From NCBI GenBank assembly GCA_965242775.1, contig CBDETI010000024.1:62001-126000 (forward strand): DNA of 64,000 nt. Direction: 5' to 3'. The position numbers were made by a program, and so were the translations under genes. Of the stretch, positions 18,719 to 27,809 are shown in pieces. Source of the DNA: JAWPMT01 sp965242775 (lineage in GTDB: Bacteria > Bacteroidota > Bacteroidia > Cytophagales > Cyclobacteriaceae). The notes below the pieces were generated by a model. It had not been told where the DNA came from. It made no database searches and saw nothing but the letters and a program-made list of their open reading frames with translations. The stretch's first letter is position 1; every line of letters begins with the position of its first letter.

Positions 18719-19765
18719 TTAGAATTCGTAGCCAGAAGATCTACCAAGATATGTCATTGCACACCTAAATCCTACAGAAGCTCTTGTGGAATCTTTGTGT
18801 TCAAAAGTTCTTGTACCAGTTTCAAGAAAATAGGCAATGTCTTTCCAGGAGCCTCCCCTAACCACCTTGTTATCTATACGATCATCAAAGTAAGTAGGGT
18901 TCAAATCCCACACCAAAGGCACAGACGCAGGATTATATGCATCTTCACACCATTCGGCGACATTTCCTGACATGTCATAAAGACCATAATCATTGGCAAA
19001 GAATCTTGCTACTGGTGAAGTGTAGGCGAAACCATCATCGAAGTAATTGCCTCGACCTGGCTTAAAATTCGCCAACAGACAACCACGTGCGTTCCTTATA
19101 TATGGGTTACCCCAAGGATATTTCGCCATATCTCTACCTCCTCTTGCGGCATACTCCCATTCTGCCTCAGAGGGCAGTCGGAAATTTGGCATGACGGGTA
19201 AACCAACTTCCTGTCTCCAGTTGTTAAGATGTTGTGTCCTCCACTGCGCGAAATATTTGGCAGCGTTCCAATCAACACCAACTACAGGATAATCATCAAA
19301 TGCCGGATGCGACCAGTAGTAAGTAACCAACGGATCACCCATGTGATGAGTGAAGTCCCTGGTCCAAACCGTGGTATCAGGCATAAGATCTGCCACAGAA
19401 TAACCTGCTGGCAAATCCACTTCCGAACCTTCAGTCAACTCTTCAGTGAATTGCCTGTATTCGTTGTTAGTGATTTCCGTCTCATCCATAAAAAAGGCAC
19501 CAATGGTGACCTGCTTATTGAAATTGATTTGGGTAGCAGCAATTTCCTCGTCTGCCTGACCCATATGGAAAGTTCCGGAAGGCACTGAAACCATGCCAAA
19601 AGGCCTGGTCATCTCCCAACCTTGCCGGTCGGCAGCACCTATAAGTTCACCATTATCTGATCTGTTTCCTCCTCCACCAATTCCGAAAAGTCCACAACTC
19701 TGGAGGGCTACAGTTGCGCCAACAATACACAACGTAGAGAATTTTGAAGCACGCATACTATTCAT
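18719..19765 (-). CDS. gldK: T9SS/gliding motility lipoprotein GldK (PorK)
   Basis: 348 residues from the ATG at 19765. A lipoprotein signal is present (ASKFSTLCIVGATVALQSCG, cysteine as the acylation site). The body is a formylglycine-generating-enzyme-like (SUMF1) domain: GTFHMGQADEE, LPSEAEWEYAARGG, YPWGNPY, DMSGNVAEWCEDAY and VVRGGSWKD. GldK uses this fold structurally, forming the outer-membrane ring with GldN. An ATG three codons later (19756) is an equally possible start. Confidence 0.95.
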   Translation of the reverse strand: MNSMRASKFSTLCIVGATVALQSCGLFGIGGGGNRSDNGELIGAADRQGWEMTRPFGMVSVPSGTFHMGQADEEIAATQINFNKQVTIGAFFMDETEITNNEYRQFTEELTEGSEVDLPAGYSVADLMPDTTVWTRDFTHHMGDPLVTYYWSHPAFDDYPVVGVDWNAAKYFAQWRTQHLNNWRQEVGLPVMPNFRLPSEAEWEYAARGGRDMAKYPWGNPYIRNARGCLLANFKPGRGNYFDDGFAYTSPVARFFANDYGLYDMSGNVAEWCEDAYNPASVPLVWDLNPTYFDDRIDNKVVRGGSWKDIAYFLETGTRTFEHKDSTRASVGFRCAMTYLGRSSGYEF

Positions 19766-19891
19766 AACACCGTTTACGACATGCAAGTATGTAAAATAAA
19801 CAAACTTTTACAAAAATTATTGTCTCATAAATTCAGTAAATCCGAATTCTTCATGGATGAATTAGGCGATTGCTCACCTGAGCCCTGACTC

Positions 19892-20845
19892 TCAATAGGT
19901 ATAACGAGGGGTCTTAACCTGCTTTTTGCCCCCAAATACGAAATTTGGTAAATCGTACCTAATATAGAATTCATGGGAGGTCGGCTGTTTAGCCTGCTGT
20001 TCATCGACAACATAGTCAAGCGAATAACCTACTTTCAACGCCTTGCTATCTAAGAAACTATAGCCCAGCAAGAATACCAGTGCCTCTCCTCTTCGAAAAG
20101 ATGCTCCTGCCCAGGCAAGCTGCTGATAGCTCAAGACCGCTCCCAAATCAAATGTGAATGTTTCGAGATCTGATCTAATTAATAAAGATGGCGCCAGATA
20201 CAAGCTTCTTGTCAGGACTTTATTAAATCCCACGGAGCCATAGTAGGTTCTCACAACGTCATTGTCAAGGTCGCTGCGACTGAAGTCAAAAGATGGTTCT
20301 ATTATATTTTGTGCGCCCAGTCCTACTGAGAGATTACTGGCTGTTTGAAAATGAAGGCCTAAACCTAAATTGGGCCGCATCTGAGATTCCCGTCTACCGA
20401 CATTTAAAGGATCGTCCGGGTCATTGAAGCGTAATTCGTCAAATTTTAGGGTTTGTGAAAAAAAACCAGCCACCAGGCCCAAGGACATGCGGCCACGTCC
20501 GAGCGGCCTGCTATATGAGACCGGGAATCTCACTTGCAGGTTGTTGACAGGTCCGAGATTATCGTTAACAACCTGGGCCCCCAAACCAGAAATGATACCT
20601 TCCATAGGTACGGTCACCGTCAGCAACTGTGTTTGGGGCGACCCACCGTCGCCATCGAAGGTTGAATTGTAACCTAGCCACTGCGACCGGTGGTGGAAAC
20701 TTACGTTTGAAACTGTCGCTTCTCCTAACGCCGCTGGGTTATAAGAAGGAGCATTGAGCATGTATTGGCTAAAGAAGACATCATTCTGAGCCTGAGTGAC
20801 AAAAAATGTTGAAAATACCCACAGAAAGATTAACGTCTTTTTCAT
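19892..20845 (-). CDS. Type IX secretion system membrane protein, PorP/SprF family
   Basis: 317 residues from the ATG at 20845 (MKKTLIFLWVFSTFFVTQAQ signal peptide). The mature part begins NDVFFSQYMLNAPSYNPAALG, the hallmark of the PorP/SprF family, and continues with alternating amphipathic strands of an outer-membrane barrel, ending in a short basic tail. PorP anchors T9SS modules or surface adhesins. It stands first in the porP-gldKLMN order, which is the standard T9SS locus, so it is likely the secretion-linked paralogue. Confidence 0.93.
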   Translation of the reverse strand: MKKTLIFLWVFSTFFVTQAQNDVFFSQYMLNAPSYNPAALGEATVSNVSFHHRSQWLGYNSTFDGDGGSPQTQLLTVTVPMEGIISGLGAQVVNDNLGPVNNLQVRFPVSYSRPLGRGRMSLGLVAGFFSQTLKFDELRFNDPDDPLNVGRRESQMRPNLGLGLHFQTASNLSVGLGAQNIIEPSFDFSRSDLDNDVVRTYYGSVGFNKVLTRSLYLAPSLLIRSDLETFTFDLGAVLSYQQLAWAGASFRRGEALVFLLGYSFLDSKALKVGYSLDYVVDEQQAKQPTSHEFYIRYDLPNFVFGGKKQVKTPRYTY

Positions 20846-20978
20846 GCGTATGTGTCTGAACTTCAAATTGCTCTGGAACTCGGATCGGGTTTCATTCTTT
20901 ATCAGCCGACCCGGTGCTCATTCCAAATTGTTAGTTAGTGTTGAAACACCGACATTTCCAATAACCCTACATAAGGTA

Positions 20979-21764
20979 CTAAAGTTTGTTCGCTTCCTTA
21001 ATATAAACTTCCAGAGCGCCCGTCATTGAGGGGGCACTTGGCAAAGGAGCCTGTATATCCAGGATCAAGCCAGCCTCTTGCACAGCCTTTGCGGTGGTCG
21101 GCCCAAATGCTGCAATGCGTGTATCATTTTGTTTGAATTCAGGAAAATTCTGAAACAAGGAAGATATCCCGGAGGGGCTGAAAAAAGCAATGACATCATA
21201 GTTGACATTAGCCAGATCTGAAAGGTCACTAGCCACAGTTCGATAGATCACCGCCTCAGAAAAGGTGTATCCATTTTCCTTCAGAAAATTAGGAATGTCA
21301 TCTTTCCGAATATCCGAACATGGAAAAATATACTTTTCGGTCTTATGTTTTTTTATGACCTCAATAAGATCATTCGCAGTTCTTACCCCAGTGAAAATTT
21401 TCCTCTTCCTGATGACGATATATTTCTGCAGATAATTGGCGGTCTGTTCCGAAATGCAGAAGTATTTCATATCGGTCGGAATCTCTACCTTATTTTCAGC
21501 AGCTAACCTGAAAAAATGATCTACGGCGTTGCGGCTCGTAAATATAACGGCCGTGTGATCGAGGATATTGACCTTCTGTTTCCGGAATTCCTTGACCTCT
21601 ACAGGGTCAATTTGAATGAATGGTCGAAAATCAATTTTGATCTTATACTTTTTCGCCAGATCAAAATAGGGTGATTTCTCACTCTTAGGTTTTGGTTGTG
21701 AAACCAATATACTTTTTACAGCTTTTACTCTCTCTTTGTTAGCAAAAAGTACTTCTTCGCTCAT
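20979..21764 (-). CDS. hemD: Uroporphyrinogen-III synthase
   Basis: 261 residues. The enzyme closes hydroxymethylbilane with inversion of ring D in haem and sirohaem synthesis. Family landmarks are VIFTSRNAVDHFF at about 75-87, the ISEQTANYL region, IFPCSDIRKDDIPNFL, EAVIYRTV, and FFSPSGISSLFQNF with FGPTTAKAVQEAG near the C-terminus. Sequence identity in this family is low, so these scattered motifs carry the call. hemD next to a DUF4271 gene is a common Bacteroidota arrangement. Confidence 0.9.
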   Translation of the reverse strand: MSEEVLFANKERVKAVKSILVSQPKPKSEKSPYFDLAKKYKIKIDFRPFIQIDPVEVKEFRKQKVNILDHTAVIFTSRNAVDHFFRLAAENKVEIPTDMKYFCISEQTANYLQKYIVIRKRKIFTGVRTANDLIEVIKKHKTEKYIFPCSDIRKDDIPNFLKENGYTFSEAVIYRTVASDLSDLANVNYDVIAFFSPSGISSLFQNFPEFKQNDTRIAAFGPTTAKAVQEAGLILDIQAPLPSAPSMTGALEVYIKEANKL

Positions 21765-21785
21765 GCCTGTTTAAATATTTTTCCC

Positions 21786-22817
21786 TTAGTTGAAGAGCCA
21801 ATTGGCCAAAATAAAAGTTGGGAGAATTTCAGTTGCGCAAAGGTAGGAAATTAAATGTAGTTTTTTCACTGGCACTTTATTGTAGAGACTGAAAAAAAGC
21901 CAAACCGTGAATAAAGAGCTGCCAATCGTGACTGAATACTCAAAGACTGTGATCGAACGAAACCATGATAAATCAATTAATATGGCAACTGTTTGGATCA
22001 AGAAAATGGCAATCGCAATGCGACTTAGGATTAAAAAGAAAGAATTGAGCTGGTAGGAAACTGTTTTCTGTAACGCGAAAAGCCTGGCCGCAATCACCAC
22101 TAGAATCACCTTGATACAAAAGATCAAAAATATGGGAAGTGTAATCATCAAAAAGTCGAAAATCTCAGGTGGTCCACTTCCAAACGAAGTTTTGTTTGTT
22201 GCTGTGAGCGCACTTAAAATAACCATGATGGTGATGTCCGACGAAGTGACCGCAGAATCTGGAGTCTCCGCTTTCTGATTGAACCCAACAGACAATAGCG
22301 CATGGTATTTCCGGTCATTCTGACTTTTCAGGAGGGCGAGCAAGGCCGTTAAGGTGAAAAACCCAGCAAACCAGTACTGATAGTAATCGCCCGCTTGCCG
22401 AGCACGAGGATCTTCATAAAGCCTGACATTCTTCTCTTGCACCGAAATCAGTTCCACCTTCAGCAGCTCCATATTCTGTGTGGAGAACAGCAGAAATAAG
22501 GTGTCAGTTGTGGGTGCAGGTGCAAGGTCTTCGTAGGTATAATGTTGACATTCAGAAAGCTCGCTTGCTAGCATTTGTCCATTCACCCACAGGGTGAAAT
22601 TCTCCCCACATGCCTTCACCAGCAAATCCAATGCCTCTTGCCTGTAAAGGAAAATCCCACCGGCATTGATGTCTTGATCTTCAAAGGAGTGAAATGACCT
22701 TCCGTCCTGGTCTTGTTGTATCCAGGTACCTGTAAAATCTTTGATGACGAGCGAGTCCTGTTGGGCTTGGCAAGGGATGACAAGAATGATGAGAAATAGC
22801 AGGAGGAGAGATCGCAA
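21786..22817 (-). CDS. DUF4271 membrane protein
   Basis: 343 residues: a signal peptide (LLLLFLIILVIPCQAQ), an exported domain of about 125 residues, then six or seven membrane helices. The C-terminal half matches DUF4271 in layout (YYQYWFAGFFTLTALLALLKSQNDRKYH, RSITVFEYSVTIGSSLFTVW). The start is a TTG at 22817, four bases after the preceding barrel gene ends. Function is unknown; steady pairing with hemD in this phylum points to an envelope or haem-related role but proves neither. Confidence 0.8.
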   Translation of the reverse strand: MRSLLLLFLIILVIPCQAQQDSLVIKDFTGTWIQQDQDGRSFHSFEDQDINAGGIFLYRQEALDLLVKACGENFTLWVNGQMLASELSECQHYTYEDLAPAPTTDTLFLLFSTQNMELLKVELISVQEKNVRLYEDPRARQAGDYYQYWFAGFFTLTALLALLKSQNDRKYHALLSVGFNQKAETPDSAVTSSDITIMVILSALTATNKTSFGSGPPEIFDFLMITLPIFLIFCIKVILVVIAARLFALQKTVSYQLNSFFLILSRIAIAIFLIQTVAILIDLSWFRSITVFEYSVTIGSSLFTVWLFFSLYNKVPVKKLHLISYLCATEILPTFILANWLFN

Positions 22818-22820
22818 CTT

Positions 22821-24428
22821 TTAAAAAACTATTGAATAACCAAAATGTACCTTGGTTTCTTGAACCAGGAACTCGAGACCGTCGACGGCACCCATGGCAA
22901 AGATAAACTTGAATGTGCCACTTTGCGTATTGAAAGCCAAACCTGCGCCTAGCGATGTGGTACTCGCCCACTCCGGCTCAAGGTCGAGAAAGCCGATATC
23001 AGTCAATGCAAAAGCATAAGATTCCTCCTCAAAAAACAGGCGATACTCACTCCGAAAAACCAAAAACTGCCTGGCAAAAAAGACATTTTCGTTGAACCCT
23101 CTTAAGCTATTCAAGCCACCCAGTCGGTAGTATTCATTCCGTAGCACTTCCTGCCCGCCGATGCTTCCAAACTCTAAGTGCGAGAAGTAAGCCTGTCTGC
23201 CTCCAAGTTTCCATTGACCCAGTAGTTCAAAGTCAATTTGGATATTGGTTGTTTTGAGATTCGTAGAGTCATAGACTGATCGGTCGAAGTTGGGATTTTC
23301 CAGGACACGCTTGTCTCCGATCCCAATGCTTAGAGAGGAATAAAGCGCTTTTCGAAAGGAAGAAAAATATTGATTGGTCCCATAGGACACCCCTGGCCTG
23401 AACTCCGTATTTCGAAAGTCAAGGCCCAATTGTGGATTGGGTTCTGAGGTAAGCAAATCGCTGGCTCTGGAAGAAAGCGCAAGGGAAAATGACCAGCCAG
23501 CGCTTCCCAAGTACTCAAACCCTAGCTTAAAATCCCTTTTTACAAACACACTATCCTGTCGAAGTAGCACAAATTGCGTTTCCACGAAAAGGGGCGACGC
23601 CAACAAAAAGGGGTGCTTGTAGGTCAAATTCAATGTTTGTGAGGATTCGGCAAAGCGGTTCCAGTCGAAGGAAAAGGACTTGCCTGACCGAAACAGATTG
23701 CCCAATTGCAAGTTCAAATAGCCTGTTACTTGTGTTGTCCCCGTGGTGGAGGGCAAAATTCCCAAAATGCCTTCAAATCTATCGGACTTCTCAGCTGCCA
23801 CCTGAAGTATTACCGAAGCACTGCCTCCATGGAAACCCACATCCGGCCGGGATAGCAGGGAGACTTGAGGAAGCCTATCTATTCGCTGATTGATTCCCTG
23901 AAAGACTCGCTCGCTATAAGCCCTTCCGGGGAGCACACCCGTGGCCATGCCCAAAAAACGATTTGAAAATGGCAACGGTCCAAAAACCCGGACACTGTCG
24001 AAAACAATGAAAGGTCCCTGTGCTACTTGAAACTCAGCATTCACCTGGCCAGGTTGTATCTGCAAGCTACCGGCTCTCACCTGAGCGAACGGATATCCTT
24101 GATTTGCTAACTTCCTAAGCTTTTTTTTGCCCTCGTGTAGTTGACGAAGGGAGCCCCTGGACCACCGATATTTACTACCAGGATTTACTTCTAATTGAAT
24201 TGTATCGCCTGACTTGTGTACGGTATCCACCGAGGCGAAAATAAATCCTTGTTCAACTTTCTCCCAGAGGGCTTGATAAACCTGGTGGCTTTCATTGGGC
24301 AGGGTAGTACTCCGGATCTTTTGATTGCCAGGTGAGCCGATCGAAGATTTGGCTGGCTGACCCATACCCGCTATGGGTACGAGGATGACGAAGATGAAAA
24401 CATGAATAAGTTTGCCAAAAAAAGTCAT
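22821..24428 (-). CDS. BamA/TamA-family outer membrane protein
   Basis: 535 residues from the ATG at 24428, with a signal peptide ending GMGQ. A POTRA-like region (about 80-220: LRKLANQGYPFAQVRAGSLQI, FIVFDSVRVFGPLPFSNRFLG, LPGRAYSERVFQGINQRI) precedes a barrel of amphipathic strands. The RLGGLNSLRGFNENVF segment is the place of the conserved RGF/RGY loop of Omp85 proteins. It has two or three POTRA-like units, fewer than BamA, so a TamA-like or specialised Omp85 protein is more likely than the essential BamA. Its start codon shares a base with that of hemW. Confidence 0.82.
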   Translation of the reverse strand: MTFFGKLIHVFIFVILVPIAGMGQPAKSSIGSPGNQKIRSTTLPNESHQVYQALWEKVEQGFIFASVDTVHKSGDTIQLEVNPGSKYRWSRGSLRQLHEGKKKLRKLANQGYPFAQVRAGSLQIQPGQVNAEFQVAQGPFIVFDSVRVFGPLPFSNRFLGMATGVLPGRAYSERVFQGINQRIDRLPQVSLLSRPDVGFHGGSASVILQVAAEKSDRFEGILGILPSTTGTTQVTGYLNLQLGNLFRSGKSFSFDWNRFAESSQTLNLTYKHPFLLASPLFVETQFVLLRQDSVFVKRDFKLGFEYLGSAGWSFSLALSSRASDLLTSEPNPQLGLDFRNTEFRPGVSYGTNQYFSSFRKALYSSLSIGIGDKRVLENPNFDRSVYDSTNLKTTNIQIDFELLGQWKLGGRQAYFSHLEFGSIGGQEVLRNEYYRLGGLNSLRGFNENVFFARQFLVFRSEYRLFFEEESYAFALTDIGFLDLEPEWASTTSLGAGLAFNTQSGTFKFIFAMGAVDGLEFLVQETKVHFGYSIVF

Positions 24429-25564
24429 TGGCCGGCGTTTACATCCATATCCCTTTTTGCAGGCAAGCATGTCATTATTGTGACTTCCACTTTAGCACAA
24501 ACTTACGGCCAATTGACGCTATGGTGGCCGCAATGATCCGTGAGATGGAATTGCGACATCAGTTCATACATGAAACGGTTGATACTATTTATTTGGGAGG
24601 GGGTACCCCCTCCCTTTTATCACGATCTCAATTGGAAAAATTGATGAGGGCGGTACGCAGCACATTCGGAGTATCCCCCGAAGCCGAGGTTACCCTCGAA
24701 GCCAATCCAGAAGATATCGATCATGACTCGCTTATCAATTGGCAAAGTGTTGGCATCAATCGCCTTAGTATAGGTATTCAAACCTTTGAAGACCAAAGGC
24801 TTCTTTTTCTAAATCGAAATCATACTGGCCAGCAAGCGATCGATGCTGTACTGGCGGCAAAGGCATCCGGGTTTGATAACATCTCCTGCGACCTGATTTA
24901 TGCCATACCTCCACACGCCTTGGCAATATGGCAATCCGACTTGCAAAAACTGATGACCCTTGATATTCAGCATGTGTCTCTCTATTCGTTAACGATCGAG
25001 CAGGGCACAGTTTTTGGTAACTGGTTTAAAAAAGGTCAGCTTCAAGAGGTTAAAGAAGGTGAAAATGCAGATCAATATGAGCTTGCAGTGGACAGCCTGA
25101 AAAAAGCCGATTTTCACCAGTATGAAGTTTCCAACTTCTCAAAAGACGGGCAGATATCAAGGCACAACACGAATTATTGGTTAGGGGTCTCTTACATCGG
25201 TATTGGTCCGGGAGCTCATTCCTATGACGGCACCAACCGGTATAGCAATGTTGCCAACAATGCGATTTACCTGAGAAGACTTGGAGAGCAAGTACTGCCA
25301 GATACCGTTGAGACTTTGACTCCAACACAACGACTCAATGAGTACTTATTAACCAGGCTGCGAACATCCTTTGGAATCGAGATGGATTATATTTTTGAAA
25401 CCTACGGATTTGACTTTCGAGGTGAATATGCATTTCGGATCAATCATCTGGTATCTCAGCATCTGGCTTCATTTGAGAATGGAAAGTTCACTTTGAATTC
25501 GAAAGGTTTGGCGAAAGCTGACCAAATCACTTTGGATTTCTTTCTGGAAGAAGGCAGAATCTGA
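24428..25564 (+). CDS. hemW: Radical SAM haem chaperone HemW
   Basis: 378 residues. The N-terminus AGVYIHIPFCRQACHYCDFHFS holds the CxxxCxxC cluster motif, with the Phe-rich tail (DFHF) of HemW rather than the pattern of HemN. Later landmarks are YLGGGTPSLLS, LEANPED, RLSIGIQTF and YEVSNFS. HemW inserts haem into target enzymes. No in-frame start precedes the TTG at 24428, and family members begin at this residue, so a TTG start is used. The C-terminal HemN domain is complete. Confidence 0.92.
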   Translation: MAGVYIHIPFCRQACHYCDFHFSTNLRPIDAMVAAMIREMELRHQFIHETVDTIYLGGGTPSLLSRSQLEKLMRAVRSTFGVSPEAEVTLEANPEDIDHDSLINWQSVGINRLSIGIQTFEDQRLLFLNRNHTGQQAIDAVLAAKASGFDNISCDLIYAIPPHALAIWQSDLQKLMTLDIQHVSLYSLTIEQGTVFGNWFKKGQLQEVKEGENADQYELAVDSLKKADFHQYEVSNFSKDGQISRHNTNYWLGVSYIGIGPGAHSYDGTNRYSNVANNAIYLRRLGEQVLPDTVETLTPTQRLNEYLLTRLRTSFGIEMDYIFETYGFDFRGEYAFRINHLVSQHLASFENGKFTLNSKGLAKADQITLDFFLEEGRI

Positions 25565-25594
25565 TAATTTTAAGAGATTCACCACAAAGTCTGA

Positions 25595-25960
25595 ATGGAA
25601 AGAGATAAGAAAAGAGCACTGGTTCTCTTAAAATCCTTGATTTTTCACTACCACGGCCTTGATCCGGATGAAAAGACCATCCTGGACCAATACGTCAAGC
25701 GATTGGGAGCGAAGGAGGAACTGGAATGGGCGCTCGATTTTATCTCCCGAGACTACTTGTCAGCCTTTGAAAGGTCGAGGGAATTCCTGGGCAAAATTTT
25801 CACAAAACTTGACGAGGAGGAACGGCTTAAACACCTCGTTGAAGTCTGGGAAGACAATCATAAGAAAGGCTATGTCACCGAGATGGAGACCACAGCAATG
25901 ATCAATCTTGCCAAAGATTGGGCTATAGAGAAAGTTTTTATGAGTAGTGTGAACCACTAG
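25595..25960 (+). CDS. Small helical protein of unknown function
   Basis: 121 residues, highly charged and almost entirely helical, without signal peptide or membrane segment. Segments such as LDPDEKTILDQYVKRLG and LDEEERLKHLVEVW recall the helical bundle of TerB-like proteins, but the match is weak. It starts 30 bases after hemW in the same direction, so it may be co-transcribed, and its last four bases overlap the LytTR regulator gene on the other strand. I do not recognise it. Confidence 0.7.
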   Translation: MERDKKRALVLLKSLIFHYHGLDPDEKTILDQYVKRLGAKEELEWALDFISRDYLSAFERSREFLGKIFTKLDEEERLKHLVEVWEDNHKKGYVTEMETTAMINLAKDWAIEKVFMSSVNH

Positions 25961-26679
25961 AGGCTCATTTTCTCCTTGAATTTTGCTGCCTGTCGTCGGC
26001 TGACTTCAACCTTATCTCCACCTTTCAATTCCACCAATAAACCTCCATTGAACCATGTTTCAATTTTCTCCACCCAACCGAGGTTGATGATGTGTTTGCG
26101 GCTTGCCCTGAAAAAATGTCGATCATCCAGCCTTTCATCCAGCGCATTTAAAGACTTGTGGATCATCGGCTTGAAATTGTCAAAATAAACTTTGATGTAG
26201 TTGCCATCCGATTCAAAAAGGCGAATCTCAGACAGCCTGACGAACCAGCATTTGTCTCCATCTTTCACAAAGACTTGATCGTTCTCACTCAAAATTTTGC
26301 CGTTGGAGACCTCTTCCGACTTTTCAGTGTCTGATTTTGTAATGTATTTTCCGACACTTTCGGCAAGTCGATCCTGTTGAATGGGTTTCAGCAAATAGTC
26401 CAGGGCATTGACATCAAAGGCTTTCAGCGCAAATTCGTCGTGTGCAGTGGTGAATATTACCTGGGGCACGGCATCCAGCTCTTGCAACATTTCGAATCCG
26501 GATTTTCCGGGCATTTCGACATCCAGAAAAATAAGATCAGGTTTGAGTTGATTGATCTTTTCCAGACCATCATCGGCATTCACTGCCTCACCTACAATAT
26601 CAATTTCCTTAAAGTCTTCAAGCAACTTGGTAAGCTCTTTCCGAGCCAATCGCTCATCGTCAATAATTAATGCGTTCAT
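25957..26679 (-). CDS. LytTR-family response regulator
   Basis: 240 residues. An N-terminal receiver domain has the acidic pair DDER, the phosphorylation aspartate in LIFLDVEMPG, and the conserved Thr and Lys (FTTAHDE, LLKPI). The C-terminal LytTR DNA-binding domain spans about 140-240 (SDGNYIKVYFDN, FFRASRKHIINLGWVEKIE). It starts three bases after the histidine kinase ends and is surely its partner. Target genes are not evident in the window. Confidence 0.93.
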   Translation of the reverse strand: MNALIIDDERLARKELTKLLEDFKEIDIVGEAVNADDGLEKINQLKPDLIFLDVEMPGKSGFEMLQELDAVPQVIFTTAHDEFALKAFDVNALDYLLKPIQQDRLAESVGKYITKSDTEKSEEVSNGKILSENDQVFVKDGDKCWFVRLSEIRLFESDGNYIKVYFDNFKPMIHKSLNALDERLDDRHFFRASRKHIINLGWVEKIETWFNGGLLVELKGGDKVEVSRRQAAKFKEKMSL

Positions 26680-26681
26680 TT

Positions 26682-27725
26682 TTATACTTCTTCTTTTAAA
26701 TAGATCTCCTCTGGTATCTCAATAGTAGTGAGCACCGTTTCCGGATCTTCATTGCTGATCCTGAAATATGATTCGGGGCCATAGATCAAGTTGAGTCTTT
26801 TCTTTGTATTTAGCAGCCCGTAACCAATATCTAGCTTTATACCGTTTTTGTATTGACCAGAATTTCGAATTTGTATCCGCAGTTTATTTTCTTTCACCTC
26901 CGAGTGGATGGAAATATTTCCTCCTTCTTTTAGGTGTGCGATGCCATGTTTAATACCATTTTCTACGAGTGTCTGGATCATTAACGGCGGAATTTGAAAA
27001 CGGTTGGATTCACTATCTATGTCGAAACTGGTATTGAGCCGCTCTTCGTAGCGTATGGATTCCAACGATAGGTAGTCCTGGACTGTCGCCATTTCTTCTT
27101 CAAATGGTATTAATTTATTGCTATCGGTTCGCAAAGAGTTTCTTAGAATATTTGAGAGTTGGGTAATGGCAGATTTCGATTTGAATGGATCTTCATCAAC
27201 CAACGCCCTAATGCTGTTGAGCGCATTGAAAATGAAATGGGGGTTGAGTTGCGATTTCAGGTTGCTCAACTCGACCTCCTTGGCAATTGCCTGGTGTTGT
27301 AGGGCTTTGTTGAACCTTTCTATATACAAAAAGGAGAGATAGACCAATGACCAAACAAAATACAGGATCATGGATATGGACACATTTACAATCAGGGAGA
27401 TCGTAGTAAAATCCCGATTTAGGTCGAGGGTGTCTGTTAGAAACGAGACGCCAAGCAGAAAAAAATAATTGGCCGCAGCCATGACCAGGACCATCAGAAA
27501 AATGCGGGGCAGGACCTGGAACCATCGGAATTTTATAAGTCTACTACGCAGGATCACTTCGCGAATTCCGTGGCTAGAGACAATGTAGAACAGCACAATA
27601 AACACCTCTCCAATCGCTTTTGAGGCATCCAGCGTATTTGCGGTAGAATAAAGAACTACTTCTAAAACCCCGTACAGACCCCAGGTGAGGACCTGACATA
27701 GCCAGTATAAGTTGTGCTTTTTCAC
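26682..27725 (-). CDS. LytS-type sensor histidine kinase
   Basis: 347 residues with four N-terminal membrane helices, then a His_kinase domain (PF06580 type) with the phosphoacceptor histidine in QLNPHFIFNALNSIRALV and an ATP-binding part (LVENGIKHG as the N box, LDIGYGLLNTKKRL as the G box). No extracytoplasmic sensor domain is present, so the membrane helices would sense the signal. The start is a GTG at 27725. Confidence 0.93.
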   Translation of the reverse strand: MKKHNLYWLCQVLTWGLYGVLEVVLYSTANTLDASKAIGEVFIVLFYIVSSHGIREVILRSRLIKFRWFQVLPRIFLMVLVMAAANYFFLLGVSFLTDTLDLNRDFTTISLIVNVSISMILYFVWSLVYLSFLYIERFNKALQHQAIAKEVELSNLKSQLNPHFIFNALNSIRALVDEDPFKSKSAITQLSNILRNSLRTDSNKLIPFEEEMATVQDYLSLESIRYEERLNTSFDIDSESNRFQIPPLMIQTLVENGIKHGIAHLKEGGNISIHSEVKENKLRIQIRNSGQYKNGIKLDIGYGLLNTKKRLNLIYGPESYFRISNEDPETVLTTIEIPEEIYLKEEV

Positions 27726-27809
27726 AGCTTAAAGGTAAAATTCCTAAGCCACTGAACTCCGAAGAATTTTATCAATGGCATCTGCTGGCTCAAAACAGGT
27801 GGATAATTG

